NCBI GenBank assembly: GCA_022828595.1
Contig: JAKGHH010000003.1
Coordinates: forward strand, 54,549,759 to 54,613,758
Source of the DNA: Nelumbo lutea
Lineage: Eukaryota > Streptophyta > Magnoliopsida > Proteales > Nelumbonaceae
Length of the DNA stretch: 64,000 nucleotides
Reading direction: 5' to 3'
The notes beneath the pieces are model-generated. The model saw only the letters and a list, made by a program, of their open reading frames with translations, was not told the DNA's origin and ran no database searches. Below are positions 21,279 to 36,200 of the stretch, in pieces. Each line of letters begins with the position of its first letter. The first letter of the stretch is position 1. The position numbers and the translations under genes are program-made.

Positions 21279-24200
21279 GTATTTGTTACCAACCTGTTCC
21301 ATCTCTTTCCCTGCCATCCCAGCATTTGAACGGTTTGTTTATCGAATTTGAATTTCTGTTGTTATCTCTACATTGCCCTTTTTTTTTGGCAGGGCAACGA
21401 ACCTCGTCGAATCCCTCCGCCATGCTCGCATCTCTAATGAGCAAGAGAGAGAAGCTTCAGGAAGAGCTTCGGAACATTGAAAAGCAGGTGATTTTCCTTC
21501 TTACTTTATACCTTCTTCCATACTGTTCGTTTTTATTATTTTTGGAAGAGGAATTCCGGTTTGTACCGACTTTCTTTTCTCCTTTTTTCTTCCTTATGTT
21601 GGGGATTACGAAATTGCTCTAATGTTTAGAAAGTGGCTATTTTATATTTTATGATTGTTTCTTTCTGGTTTTGGAGTTTGATTTTCCATCTACTGCACGA
21701 AAATGTTTTTAATATTGTTTGTTGCTAAGTTTTCCGATTTCCGTTCTATATTGTTGCTTAAGAACTAGTTGAACAAACAGATTCCAAAGCTTTTTGAGTT
21801 CTCCAGAAACTGTCGAACAAACTCTGGAATTTGTTTGTCCAAAAGATTCTAGAATTTTTGGTACTGAATTGATTGACATGCTATAATTGTATCAAGAGTG
21901 CATGTATTCTTACCCAGCTTACCATCAAAAAGTTTGTTGGATGCATAGAGACAGTGCCAATGCACTTGTTATGCTAATATTGTAGTAGGAAAAATGTTTA
22001 CCAACTAGCTCAACTGACAGGAAAAAAAACACCGTGGGTACATTGAATTTTTTCCACGAATGATTTTAACTTGGAAATCTAGTCATCTTGAGGAGGGATT
22101 GTTTTGCTAAACAAAATTTGAGGAGGGTTTGCATCCCAACTTTTGAGCATTTTGGGCATTCAGTTTAAGTTTTAGAATATGTTTTTTATGATGTGGATCA
22201 CAGATGTAATATTTCATTTTGACTAGTTGTGTCTAGACCATGGTTGGCAAATTCACATATAATATGTGTTTTGTACGGGAGGAAGTTCATGCCAGCAATG
22301 AAGTGGAGAATAGTTTTCAGCTACGAAGCCAAATCCTTTCTGTTAGAAGAGGTTAAAGGATGTGAAGAAGTAGCCCTGAAGATCAAAGGAGGTAGGGGGA
22401 CTGTCTTTCTGGATAAAGAAGGAATCTCTTGGTTTAAAGGCTTCATTGATGGATTTATCCATGCAACATATAGAACCCAGTGAAGTAATCAGATAAGTGG
22501 GAAGGGGTGATATTTTATAAATGGGGAAGACCAAAACAGGAAGGTTTCGTCTGGATAATAGAATGCTTTATACGAAACAAAAACTGGCCAATTACCTTAC
22601 TTAAGGCAAACTTTCAGGCAGATCAAAAGTTTTTTTTCTGATATACTGTAGAGCTTCATAGAAGCCGGAAACTATCAACTATGGCAGTAGTGATACACAA
22701 GATTTCTGGTCAAGGAACAAAAGAAGCAGCTGAATGTAGGACACCAAAGATCTATGATTATGACAGCTTTGCCATCAGAACTGATGATTATGGTATAGAA
22801 ATAAGGAGTGGATGAGAGAACAGGCTGCTGGCCTCACTGAAGAACAAAGCCTCTGAAGGAAAAGGTTTCATATAGAATTGAAGCTTGACCTGAGATCATT
22901 TGAAGATAATTGGTTTATTTCTTCTCAGCCTTGGAAAGGAAATAGTAAACAATGCAGAAATGTTGCAGATGGAGTTGGTTTAATGATGATTTCCAGGTGT
23001 TGCCCAGCAACAAACATAGCACCGCAGGGAAATCTACCCAAGAAAATTGAGGTGAGCATTATCGGTCTCCCATTCAATCTCTGGAAGGAGGTCGTGTTAC
23101 AACACATTGAGGAGCATTATTGGTCTCCCATTTGATCTCTGGAAAGAGGATGTATTACAGCATGTTGGGGAATTTTACGGTGACCTTGTTGCAGTGGACA
23201 AGGAAACTTAATCTGATAGACCTCTGAGAAGCAAGGATAACTGTCATGGGTAGCAAAGCAGAAATGGTTCCAACAGAATTGAACCTGCATTGTGAAGGTT
23301 TGAGGTTATCATATGACTGTTAATGTCAACATCCATAGAGAACCAGATAAAATAAGGATGAAAAAAGGTTGAGGAAGATGTGTCGGCAGCCCACAGGACA
23401 CATGGAAAATCCTGTTGAGCAGGAGGATGTACTACATCATATTGGGGAATTTTATGGTGGCCTTGTCGCAGTGGACAAGGAGACTTAATCTGATAGACCT
23501 CTGAGAAGCAAGGATAACTGTCATGGGTAACAAAGCAAAAATGGTTCCAATAGAATTGAACCTGCATTGTGAAGGTTTGAGGTTGTCACATGACTGTTAA
23601 TGTCAACATCCAGAGAGAACCAGATAAAATAAGGATGAAAAAAGGTTGAGGAAGGTGTGTTGGCAGTCCACAGGACACATGGAAAAATCCTGTTGAGCAG
23701 GAGAGGAGGCCAAGTTTTATGAACAAGGAAAGTTTTGAGAAAGCAGCCAAAAGGAGAACCAGATTAGGCGGGTTGAAAAGCCAAATTTAGATAGGGGTAC
23801 AAATCAGGTGCCTGACTAGAAGAATTTACACAGCATTGCACTTGGGCTGATCCTATTCAAATTTTAACAAATGCTCAACCTGAGCCCCCAAGTTGCAGCG
23901 TTGCAGCCCTAGATTTAGATCCATTGATGTTCAATCAAAAAGCCAAGTTCAAAAGCTTTAGAGATGTAGTAGGTGGAAAACAGGTACTACAATTGGATCT
24001 GTTACCAGGTGGTCCTTAAAGAGAGTACCAAGGTGTTAAGGGTCCGTTTGGTTTGCAGTCAGAATTGAAACCCCTCGGAATCGGAATGGTCTATTCCCCT
24101 TGCCTGTTTGGTTCAGATGGGAATTGAAATCGGCTGGAATGGGATTCTCATTCCCAAGGGAGGGGGAGGTAATGGCCATTCCCTCAAATGGGGGGAATGC

Positions 24201-27200
24201 CATTCCACCAGGAATGGGAATTGGATTCTGATTTCGCTCAACCAAACGGTTGGAATCGGAATGGGCTATTCCGATTCCGATTCCGATTCCAGACAGATTC
24301 CTGCAAATGAAATGGACCCGAAGTCCCTAGTTGCTAATCATCACTATCAGATTAGCATTAGTAGAGGAGCAATTTACAGATTCATGGGCCTACGATATGT
24401 AAACCGAATCAAGATTCAAGAGAGTTAGTTCATAAAACAAATAGGCTAGACCAGCTCATCCTGATCCACCCCACCCATGCCACCACTCATGACTCTTTAA
24501 GTGATCATGTGATGACCGTGAATATGAGGTTGAGTACAGATGCTAAAGGTGGTCTATCATTGCTTTCCTCTTGCTTGCTAATTGTTCCCCCTACAATGGC
24601 AGATAAAGCCAACCCAAAGGCTGCCTTTATTGTGGAGACCCATGGTCTTTTACCTTGATGGACAAATCTAACCCAAAGTGCTTGAAAAGACTAAAAGACA
24701 GATCTGAAGAAGGGATCAATGAGGGTTGGGTTATTCGGATGAAGTCCAGAGGCTTTTGCATGGCCAATATGTGCTTTCTCTACAAAGAACAGGAGGAAAC
24801 TGTTACACGTCTTTTTATTCATTGTAAGGTTGCTGGATTCTTGTGGAGCTTCTTCACATCAATGTTTTGATTTCCAAATTTTCAGCCAGGAAATGCTGTA
24901 GAAAATTTTCTACATGGCCAAAGTTAAGAGGAAGTAAAAAAGCAAGGATTCTTTGGAGCTGCTTACCTTTTTGCTATTTGCTGGAACATCTGGAAAGAGA
25001 GAAACATAAGAGTCTTTGAAGACAAACTCTGGAACATGAAAAAGATTGTGGCAGCTATCAGTAACTCGGTTGCAGATTGGATTCTGGTCTCTCCATCTTT
25101 TAGTCAAGTTTCTAAAGAAGATTTGAGTGACGGATTAGGGGAGATTTTGGAATATCAAATTTGTAACTTGGGTGGTTTTTAGTATGCTGATGTGTTTAGC
25201 TTTTGTTCTGGTTGTATGAGGGGGATGCCTTATCACTAGACCTGTTCATGGGCCGGGCCGGGCCGGGCTCGGGCCGGGCTTTCACTTGTCACTAATGAAA
25301 ATATACTAGGCCCGAGCCCGAGCCCGGCCCGACCAACGGGCCTATAACTTGGGCCCAAGCCCGACCCTGGTAAAAAGCCCGAAACCCGAGCCCGACCCGA
25401 GCCCGACCTAATTGAAAAAAAAATTTCCCTATTCAAATTAGAATAAAAAATTCAGATAGTATTTTTTTTCTATTTAAATGAACAATGGGCCTACAAGATG
25501 GTATTTTTCCCTTTCTTTTATATTTTAAAACACAATTTTACATTCTTAAATAAAAAAAATTATTCAAATGGACATAATCGCATAACTAATTTTAAATTTA
25601 ATATTAGGTCGGGCCGGGCCAGGCTATTTTGACAAAACCCGAGCCCGGCTTGAATTTATTGCGGGCTGGGCTTTTTGGCCCCAATTTAAGCCCGTGGGCC
25701 TATAAGCATGTTCAAGCCCGTCCTGGGGTCAAGCCGGGCCAGGCCGGCTTGTCGGGCCATCCGACCCATGAACAAGTCTACTTATCACCTATTAGGATGT
25801 ATTTTTTTCTCTTTATTTAATGAAAATTTTTTTTTTATCATAAAAAAAATGATGCTACAAGCATTGTGAACATTGATCCAGTCATAGTGGGTGCTGAAGC
25901 CCATGGCGAAGATACCTACAACACCAATATTCTCTTTGTAGAAGAAAGGGAGAGCCAAAAGGAAAGTGGATTATCTAGTGTTAACATGGAAAAGATTATT
26001 TCTTGTAGAAGAAGAGAAGAGATTTGAGAGAGAAAAGAGAGCAATAATGCTGGGCACCCTCTTCACTATTATTTATAGTCTAAAATAATAAAGAGTACAA
26101 AGACCAATATGCCCTTATAGGGCGGCTAACACATAAAACAGCATAAAACAATTAAAATAACTGCTCAAAAAGGACCCGACAAGACTGCTATGGTCCCCAT
26201 TTCCAATCTAAATTGCAAATAATAAAAAACTACCACTATAGATTACACAATTTGTCTAAAACCTCAACACTCCCCTTCAAGTTGGGAGTAAATGTCACAC
26301 ATTCCCAATTTGTGTAGGTTGTATTCAAGCTTGTTCTTTGCAACCCCTTTGGTGAAGACATCAAGCAATTGTAGTTTAGAGGAGACATAAGGCAAGCGGA
26401 CTTCTCTAGTTGTCACCCTTTCTCTTATGAAGTGCCTATCAACCTCAATGTGTTTAATCCTGTCATGCTGAGTTGGATTGTGGGCAATATTGATTGCAAC
26501 TTGGTTGTCACAATATAACATCATGGGCTCCTCAGCTTTGATTCCAATCTCACTTAGTAGAGATTTTACCCAGAGTAGTTTTGAAACACCATGAGCCATA
26601 GATCTATATTCAGCCTCTACACTTGATCTAGCCACAATTGATTGTTTTTTACTCTTCCATGAGACCAAGTTTTCTCCCACAAAGGTGCATACCCTTGATG
26701 TAGATCTCCTATCATCTAAACAACCTACCCAATTTGCATCTATGTAGGACTCCAGATTTAAATTTTCATGGTCTGAGAAAAGAATCCCTCTGCTAGGATG
26801 CTTCTTCAGGTATGCAAGTATCCTCTGAATGGCTTCCCAGTGTTGAGCACGAGGAGCATGCATATATTGACTCACAACACTAACAACATAGGAGATGTCT
26901 GGACATGTCATACATAAATATAGTAGCCGACCTACCATCCTATGATATCTTCCCACATCCTTAACCAACTCACCATCCAAATTATTAATTCTATGATTTG
27001 GGTCAGTAGGAGTATCAACTGGTTTAGTTCCTAGCTTCCCAGTCTCTTGTAGCAAGTCCAACACATACTTCCTCTGAGAGATGAAAATCCCATACTTGGA
27101 TCTTGCAACTTCAATCCCTAGAAAGTGTTTCAGTTCACCTAGATCCTTGATCTCAAACTCTTGCTGTAGTGACTTCTTGAGTGCATCAATTTCTTTCAGA

Positions 27201-30200
27201 TAATTTCCTGTAACAACTATATCATCTACATATACAATCAATACTGACAAGAGTGCCTCTCTCCTTTTTACAAAGAGAGTATGGTTGGATTGAGTCTACG
27301 TGTACCCAAAATGGATAAGTGCTCCTCTGGACTTGTCAAACCATGCCCTAGGTGATTGTTTCAAACCATATACTGATTTTTTCAACCTGCAAACTTTTCC
27401 CTTACCAACATTCTTATAAAAACCAATTGGAATGCCCATATATACCTCATCTTGCAGATCACCATTAAGGGAAGCATTTTTAACATCAAGCTAGAATAGA
27501 GGCCATGAACACATAGCTGCTAGGGACAAGAGAATCCGAACTGTGCTCATCTTAGCAACTGGTGCAAAAATCTCCAGGTAATCAATACTATAGGTTTGTG
27601 AACACCTATCTGCATCCAATTGTCTCTTTGTTTTGTAGGAAGATAAACTTTTTCCCATGTTTGATTCTTAACCAAGGTTTCCATTTCTTCTTGCATAGTT
27701 AGTTTTCACTCAGGTTTGGAGAGAGCTTCATTGACATTCCTGGCTATAGAATAGAATCCAAGGAAGAAAGGAAAGCACAGTAGGAGGGTGATAAGGCACT
27801 GTAGGAGAGATGGTGTGAAATGCAATTGGCCATACACTTTCTCTTTCATTTGTGGAGTGCAATGGGAAGATCAAGATCAGTGGGATCAACTGCTACAACA
27901 GTGTTAGGTACGAAAACATTACTATAAGGGGAAATAATAGGCTCAGGCTCAAGGGAAGTACTTGGAATTGTATCATCTCAACCTAGGATCTCAAATGGAC
28001 TGACGGAGAGTGGTGCAAGTTCTTCTATCTGAGCATGTGTGGAGTCAACCCTCTTTTGGTGGTGCTAATAGACCTGTGAGGCTGGCCGTAGTAAATTAGA
28101 CAGTGGGATTGTAGCTGTTAATGGTGGAATAGGTGGATTAGATGAATGAATAAATGACACTGGAAGAGGGATAGGTTGTGATTTCTCCTCCCCAAAACAC
28201 TCCCCCTGAGGAGAACCACCCAAGAAAAAGAAAGTAGACTCAAAAAAGGTAACATCCATAGTGACAAACATGCTCCCTAACACTAGATCATAACAACAAT
28301 ACCCCTTTGGTTTTGAGCATACCCAAGGAAAACACATTTCTTGGCCTTAGGATCAAATTTCTTGCGATGAGGACCAAGAATGTGAACAAAGGAGACACAC
28401 CCAAAGACACACATTTCTAGGTAACAGGGGGTTGTGCCTTGTCGCCTAGGCACCTGCCTAGGCAATGGATTTTTTAAGTAAAAACATGTATCCTAGGGTA
28501 GTTCCCTAGGTTCCATAATCATATTTCCTTAACAAATATCCATAATTTTCATAAGAAAAGTTTAAATTTCATGTTAAAGTATAGAAAATCAACATATTCC
28601 AACGTATTCATGAGAAGAAAAAGAAGAAAGAAAAGAAAATTAAAAAAATATAGGGGCTGAACCCCTATTTCTGTTATAGGAAAAGAAGAAATTAGTATAT
28701 AAACACACAAAATTAGTAAAGAAAAAGAAGAAACTGTGTTGATTGGACAACATTTTATGTTCTTCCTTACTTATTGGTTCAGGTTTTGAAGTATTTGAGG
28801 GTTCAATACAGCATTTAGCAATGTTTGTGTTGATTAAACCCTAACAAATAAGAAAATTATAAAAAAAAATTGGTATATAAGCACATAAAATGAAAGCTTT
28901 AGTTTAAAAATGTCTATTTTATAATTATAACCTCAAAAAATTAAGAATATAAAAGTTTTTTATGACACACTATAGAAAACTACTTGGTGATTAGGTGAGG
29001 CGAGCCTTCAAGGGCGCCTTGTCGCCTAGGTGTCGCATTGACAACTATGATCTCCCCATCTGGAAAAAGCAAGATGAAAGGTGCCTTAAAAACCCCAAAG
29101 TACGTGAAGGAACATGGTTAATCAAATACACGGTTGTGAGAATTGCATCCCCCCAAAAACAAATAGGAATTGAGGCACACACCATAAGGCTCTTTGCCAC
29201 CTCCACAATATGTTTATTCTTCCTCTCTTCTACCCCATTCTATTGCAGTGTGTATGCACAACTACTTTGATGAATCACACCATGCTCCAAAATTATTGAG
29301 GACAAGTCCTTGTCAAAGTATTCTCTAGCATTATTTGATCTAAAGACTTTAGTCATCACTCCAAATTGTGTGAGAACTATCTATTAGAATTGTTGCACCA
29401 AAATGGGTATTTCATCATCACGTGATCTCATCAGATATATCCAAGAATACCATGTATGATCATCCACAAACAAGAGAAAATAACGGTAACCACCCATGGA
29501 AGAAGTGTGGTAAGGACCCCATACATTAGTATGAACAATATCAAAAGCAAAGGAACTTCTTTTATTACTTGGTTTAAAAGAATGTTTACAATGCTTTCCC
29601 AACTCACATTTTGAACTAGACAACTGAACAAACTTAAACAACTTTGGAAACAAAAACCTCAATGAAATGAAAGAAAGATGACCCAAATGATTATGCTAGA
29701 GTGTAATCTGACTCACTGACTCTGATTCACTACTATTGTTGCTATTTAACATGACGACTCTGATGCCTCGGAATCTCATCTAGAAGGTAGACTCCATTCA
29801 CCTCACAACCACTCCCAATCATCCTTTTTGATTCCAGATCCTGCAAAACACAATTAACAGGAAGAAAGGTCACTGAACAGTTCAAATTTTTTATCAGAGA
29901 GCTTATTGAAAGAAGATTAGTGTGGAGTTTAGGGACATGTAAGACAGAGGATAAAGTAATGTTATTAGTCACTCTAACTGTCCCTTTCCCAGCAATGGAA
30001 ATATGGGAACCATCTGCTGTAGAGACTCTATCTCTACAGAGCACAACTGGTAAGAACTAAAGGGGGTAGATATATTGGTCATGTGCTTAGATGCTCCTGA
30101 GTCTATAATCCAGAGAGGCCCCTCCTTACTTGAGGTGGGTACATGATTTGCAATTGCATATGAACCACTTGTATGAGCAAAGGAAGTAGTATGATTGGCT

Positions 30201-33200
30201 CTTGCACTGATCTTGCAATAGTCACACACCAAGTCCTTCTTGTCCTCCTTTCTAGTCTCACTACTCCCCCAGTCTCTATTTGGCTTAGATTTAACTGTAC
30301 TAACCATAGATGACTGATTAATCCCAGGTTGTCTCAACATGGCATTCCTCTTGCTCTCCTTCCCAGAGACAACGACATAAGCTTGAGAAAGAGTCATACT
30401 TTCTCTAGAAAGGAGATGTTGCCTGGCAATGTCGAATTCAAGGTTCAGCCCAATCAAGAACTCAAAAACCCTATTCTTTTCTACCAATCCTGATATGTTG
30501 CTGCATCCTTCATACTCTCCCAAACCATAGTTTCTAAGTGGTCGATCTCCTGCTAAAGAGTTTTCAGCATGGAGAAATAGTTGGCAAGAGATCTATCTCC
30601 CTATTTTGTACTAATCACCTTATTCCTTAACTGATAGGCTCTAGCTACATTTTGTTTATGGGAATAGGTTTCAGTCACTCCATCCCAAATCTCCTTTGCA
30701 GTATTAGCCCACAAAAAAATTTTACCAATGTGAGGTAACATAGAGTTACACAACTAGGTCATCACCATGTAATTCTCTTGTACTCACCGGGAGGGATCTG
30801 TATCAGGTTTCTTCTCCTCCCCAGTGATGTACCCCAGTTTCCCACAAGCACCAAAGGCCATCTTGGCTGATTCTGCCCATTCTAGATAATTTGTGCCATC
30901 AAACTTCATTGCAGTAATAATTCCAAACCTAGAAATATCACTACTACCTCCAACACCCAGACCCATGTTACCGGTGGACTTTTGCTCGGTACTCCAACTC
31001 TCCATTTTACTTCAAACACTTCAAAAGCAGAAGATAATTAGGCAGAGAGCCTCAAAGATCAAATCGATCTCACACAAAAAGGTAACAAACCTTTTCGGAA
31101 GAAAAAAACCCTATCTGGAGGGAAATTTCTCTCCTATTGTCTTCCATCAGAGAGAAAAGTGAATCGGCCACTCCAGAAGGCCTAGAAAATTCCAGAAACC
31201 TAACCTCCCCCTATAGAATAGTTAGAGAAGTCCAATAATACTTGAGCACCAAAGAGTCCAACTTGACTAGGACTCTTTCCTGCACTTCAGTTCTTCTTGA
31301 TTTTGATGCTAAAACATAGATCGCCCTCCTGATGACTAGATCACACCAAAGAATCCAAGAACTGGGCAATCTGAAGTAGATCGATTAGCCCTTTATCTCC
31401 TCATGCAATCGGTTGATCTAGGACTGCATGGAAAAAACTCCAAGAAACCCTAGCCGAGTTCTGTTACCAACCAAGTAGAAAAGTGCTGAAATAAAAAATC
31501 ACTTCCTCTAGGTGCAAATCCAAAGGAAAGTAGGTTTTGGAATCCGGTGGTTGAAAAATTTGAAAAAAGATTGGCAGCTTGGAAGAGGAACTACATCTCC
31601 GTGGGCAGTAGAGTTACTTTGATTAAAGCAACTTTAGCCAACTTGCCTTTATATTTCCTGTCAGTCTTTAGAATTCCTAAAAGGGAGGCAAAGAGGCTGG
31701 AAAAACTGATGAGGGACTTCCTATGGAAACCTAGTGAAGAGGGAAAAGATCACTTGATTAGGTGGGAGGTGGTGAGTCGGAGAAAAAAAGGAGTAGGCTT
31801 AGGGAATGTGGTGAGTAAGAATGAGGCTCTTTTAGGTAAGTGGCTTTGGAGGTGACCCATGGAGAGGGAGAGGTTGTGGCATAAAGTAGTGAAAAGTATC
31901 CATGGCTGTTCTGAATCAGGTTGGGATGTGGGGGTATCTCGAAGGGCTTTGCTCACAACACCTTGGAACGCTATCTCTGGCATTCTCCCTAAATTCCTCA
32001 GGTTTGTAAGGTACGATGCTTGTTCTGGAAACTCTATTCTTTTTTGGGAAGATATTTGGGTGAGCACTCAACCCCTAAAAGACCGTTTCCCTTCTCTCTA
32101 TTCCATCTCCCTCTTTAAAAAGAAACCCATTTCTTGGTTCCTTCCCCCCCGGTTTGTCCTTTGGCTTTAAATTGGGATTTTTGGTTTCGGAGAGGGTTAA
32201 GGGATGAAGAATTTCATTGTGTCTCAGAGCTGTTGTTGCTTCTAGATTCGGTGTGCCTCGACCCCACTAACCTGGACAAAATTATCTGGGCTGTAAACCC
32301 GGTTTGTTCTTTCACTTGAACATCTTTCTTTAAAGCCCTTTGCTCTAACCCTTCATCTCAGATCTTCCCTGTTAAAGAGGTTTGGTCAAGGCCAATACCC
32401 CCCAAAGTAGAAGTGTTCTGTTGGGAAGCCTATTATGGTAAGATCAGTACTGTGGAAAACTTGCAAAAGAAGAAACCTTTTTTGTGTTTGTCCCCAAATT
32501 GGTGCTTTATGTGTAAAGTGAAGGGTGAGGACTGTAACCATTTGCTGATATTATGCTCCTTTGCTGCCAATATTTGGAATTGGGTTGTTTCTTTATTTGG
32601 GTGAAGGTGGAACTTGTCCTCTGAAGTAAAGCTGCTGTTCACTCCAAATGCTCTTGGGAGATTGACAAAAGGGGGGAAGATAATGTGGAAATGTATCAGA
32701 GCTGCCACCTTGTGGATTTTATGGGAGGAGAGAAATTCTAGAATATTTCAAGAAAAGGAAAGAAGTCTTGCTGAAGTCAAGGAATGTATATTGACAAAGA
32801 CAATTTCATGGCTGAAATCTTCACAACTGTTGGCAGATTTCTCCTTTGATGACTTAAGGAGAAATTGGGAAGCAGTGGCTTCTACAGTCTCCACTAAGAA
32901 CAAATTACAAGTTGAATGGAAACTCCCACCGGATGGAGTGGTAAAATTGAACTTTGATGGCAGCTTCCAAGGTAACCCAGGGCCATCCAGAATTGGAGGG
33001 ATTCTGAGAGATAAAGACAGCAATATGTTGTCTCTTTTCTCAGGACCAGTGGGTGAAGGTGATTCTGTAAGGGCAGAGCTACTAGCAGCGGTACAAGGTA
33101 TACAGATGGCTAGTCAATTAGGAGTGAACAATTTGTTAGTAGAAGGAGATTCCAAGGTAGTAGTGGGCTGGCTGAATAGCCCAGACACAGTTTGTTGGGG

Positions 33201-36200
33201 CTACAGGGATCTGTTAAAGAAAGTTAAATGGATGACAAGAAATATGACTGTTAGGTTCCAGTGGGTTAGCAGATCAGCAAATGTAATGGCCGATTCTCCG
33301 GCCAAGCAAGGGGTGTGAAGGGGTGATCTGTTTTGGGCTACTTTGTAATTTGTATCTCAGGTTTGGGCATGTTTAGTGTTTATGATTCAGTCCTTGGGGG
33401 AGGTAACATCTTGTGCCTCTTCCTAGGCTGCTTGTATTTCTGATATTTATTTCAATAAAATTACTCTCATTTATAAAAAAGACAAGTATACTTCTTGTAG
33501 AAGAAGAGAAGAAAGGAGAAAAGGAAGAGGAGATTTGAGAGAGAAAAGAGAGCAATAATGCTGGCCGCCCTCTTCACTATTATTTATAGTCTAAAATAAT
33601 AAAGAGTACAAAGACCAATATGCCCTTATAGGGCGGTTAACACATAAAACAACATAAAACAATTAAAATAACTGCTCAAAAAGGACCCAACAAGAGTGCT
33701 GTGGTCCCCACTTCCAATCTAAATGGTAAATAATAAAAAACTACCACTATATACTACACAATTTGTCTAAAACATCAACAGCCTGCACTCTACAGACAAT
33801 TTGTTGATAAGGAGACTCTAGGATGGACCATGGTGTTGAGGGGATTTCAACATGATCTATTTTACAAAAGGCTGATGCAAACAATCACCATAAGTATAGG
33901 AAAACTCTTATCTACATATGTGCTTTAAGAGATTTTCTCATGCTTCAAGCTAATTTTACATGGTTTAACTAGGGATTCTAATGGATTAAGTTTGGCTCAA
34001 CTTGAACTTGATCCATTGTTACTCCAACCCTACTTTACTAGTTAGATAGAACTGTTGAACATGACTTGACCCATCCAACGATTAGTACTTCTATTGTTAG
34101 CAAATGCTATGTTTACAATCATTTAATACCACAATGTCAATGGGTTGGGTTTGGTGTTGGTTAGCCTCAATCTGAATGCAAAATGAAACCCTACTGAGAT
34201 TAACTAGCTGATAATGTTGGGTCAAAGTGGATTTACCACTTAACCCATCACCTTTCTAACTAGCTCTTCACCTGAGCTGCTAAAAAAATTCTCAGATCTC
34301 TCTCTTACCACAAGGTTGCAGCTGCTGGAATAGTTCTCCAAACCTACCTTCCTTTTTTGCCTAGACCCCCAGCCTCCAAGGCTTCAACCCTTCAGGTGTT
34401 CTCTAAGAGAGTGTGGCTAGCACTAGCTTATATTTATGAGCCTGCATAAATGGTCATACACTTCCCAAGAAGCTTTACAATGTAGTACAAATAAGTGATC
34501 TGCAGTCTCCCTCTCTGCCCCACAGTGAGAGCACACAGCTGAGTGCTTGTAATGATAAACCCCTCCTCTGGAAACTGTCTGGCTGTCCTTGGTAAGACAC
34601 TTCCCTAATACTGCCAACCATAATAAGAAGGCTGCTTTGGAGGGAACATGGGGAAGCAAAGTCTCTTTTTTTGTAAAATCTGACTCTGGGTTACTTTTCA
34701 GCTGGTTGAAAAGAGATTTAACAGAAAATTCTCCTGACCTTTCCCACCTTTGAACTCTTTTATCATTTTGAGTAGGCTGTAGGTTTATGCCATTGAGGGT
34801 CTCCATCAAAGCATCCAGATTTTCTATTTCCAAATTTTTAAATGCCTTCTAATTTCTAAAGATTAGGCAACAGGCTACTTTTTGTGACTTCCAATAATCT
34901 GACACCTTGGTATCTCTGTTGATTGCTAGCACAAACAATAGAAAAGGGAACCCTTTAACCACACCAAACATCCCTCCAGAAACTTGCTCTGACACCTGAA
35001 CTTATTTTCTACACGACTCCTTGAAGGAAATTTCAGTGAAACTTACCAAGACCCCTCGAAATGGAACAGCCATAAGGCTCATCACTAATACCTGGTAGCT
35101 AAAATTTCTTGTTCTGAATTTCTCAGCCGTGATCTGTCTCCAGAGCCCTTGATGTTGGGTGCTAAACCTCCAGAACTATTTTCCAATTAATGCTGCATTT
35201 ACCAATTTGTGACTTTTAGTTCCTATGCCCCCCAGATTCCATGAGTTGGCACACTTGATCCCAATTTACCAAGTGTATTTTCTTCTTCTTTTTCTAGCCT
35301 CTCCATATTCCATAGGAAATCTTGCTCTCTTTCCAGCTTCTCTGCTATTTTTGATGGCAATCTAAACTAGGACATGGAATAGGTTCGGAGTTGGGATAAT
35401 GTACTTTTCAGAAGTGTGGTTTTGGCTCCCATAGATATAGATGTTTGGAATTCCATCGAGCTAGTCTCTTGTCCAAATGCTCCACAACAAGATTCCATAA
35501 AGATTTTGAGGTGCATTTAGCCCCCAAAGGTAGATAAGTTGTTGGGAGCTTGCCCACCTTGCAGCCAAGGATTCCTGCCATGTCTTCTGCCCCTGCCATG
35601 CCAATATTTGATCACTATCTCATTCTAATCCATCATTTCTTTCTTAGTGGTGGTCCAACCCCTTGTTTGCATTAAAAACATTTGGCTAACCCATCCATCT
35701 TTCAAAACAGATGTTAGGCCTTGGCGGGAGGGAAAGGTGGTTGCAAGATGAAAGGGTTTCAAATTTTGAAAGATACTACAAATGTTAAAGGGAAAATTAC
35801 AATCATGAAATAAAGAAGTCTTTAGGCAGTTAGAGAGAAAGAAATCAATCTTGAACCAAATTGAGAATTGGATAAGTTAGAGGAAAGGAGAGAAATGTCT
35901 AAGAGAGACAAAGATAGTAGACATCAATGAAAAAAAGTGCTAGGTGTAATTTTGAGTTGGAAAGATAGATTGGAGACAAATTCCTGGTGCAAGTGGATCA
36001 AAGAAGGGCATGGAAACTCTATTTTTTGTTTCATTCACTAGCTAATGGGAGGAATAAAAAGATTAAACACATAGAAAGAATTACAAAAGAGATTGTTACC
36101 TTTTTCAAAAAGTTGTATGGAACTCTATCCCATTGAATTCATATTGAGGGCTTGGGTTGGGTAATCTTAGAGAGTAGTCTTGTGTGAGATATGGAGAAGC

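Larger units (their letters stand above)
22229..25849 (+). mobile_element. Internally deleted LINE, plus strand
   Basis: ORF1-like frames come first: a 84-residue stretch with [15 protein letters not shown] (22229-22483) and one with [16 protein letters not shown] (about 23040-23110), the DUF4283-type motif of plant LINE ORF1. No endonuclease or RT follows. The element jumps to a zf-RVT block ([18 protein letters not shown], 24760-24830), a tail with WNIWKERN, and a 3' end at about 25849 with short A-runs. A MITE interrupts the 3' end at 25237-25780, and a second lies at 24040-24319. Confidence 0.7.
26000..33780 (-). mobile_element. Ty1/copia element 1, minus strand, with LINE and hAT-like insertions
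   Basis: The left LTR (about 26006-26269) and right LTR (about 33496-33780) are close copies ending ...TCAACA. A polypurine tract lies at about 26270-26283 (minus strand CTTGAAGGGGAG). The internal region runs from a degenerate primer site (minus TTGGTAACAGAAC, about 31461-31474) through Gag, protease, integrase, RT and RNase H. A LINE (about 31498-33480) lies between the primer site and the right LTR, and a repeat element (28431-29049) splits the integrase region. I could not find a matching 5-bp TSD. Confidence 0.75.

Noticed and set aside
21236..21622. Unspliced 128-codon frame over EAF6 exons 1-2
   Set aside because: It reads through intron 1 and into intron 2; only 21393-21487 matches the family.
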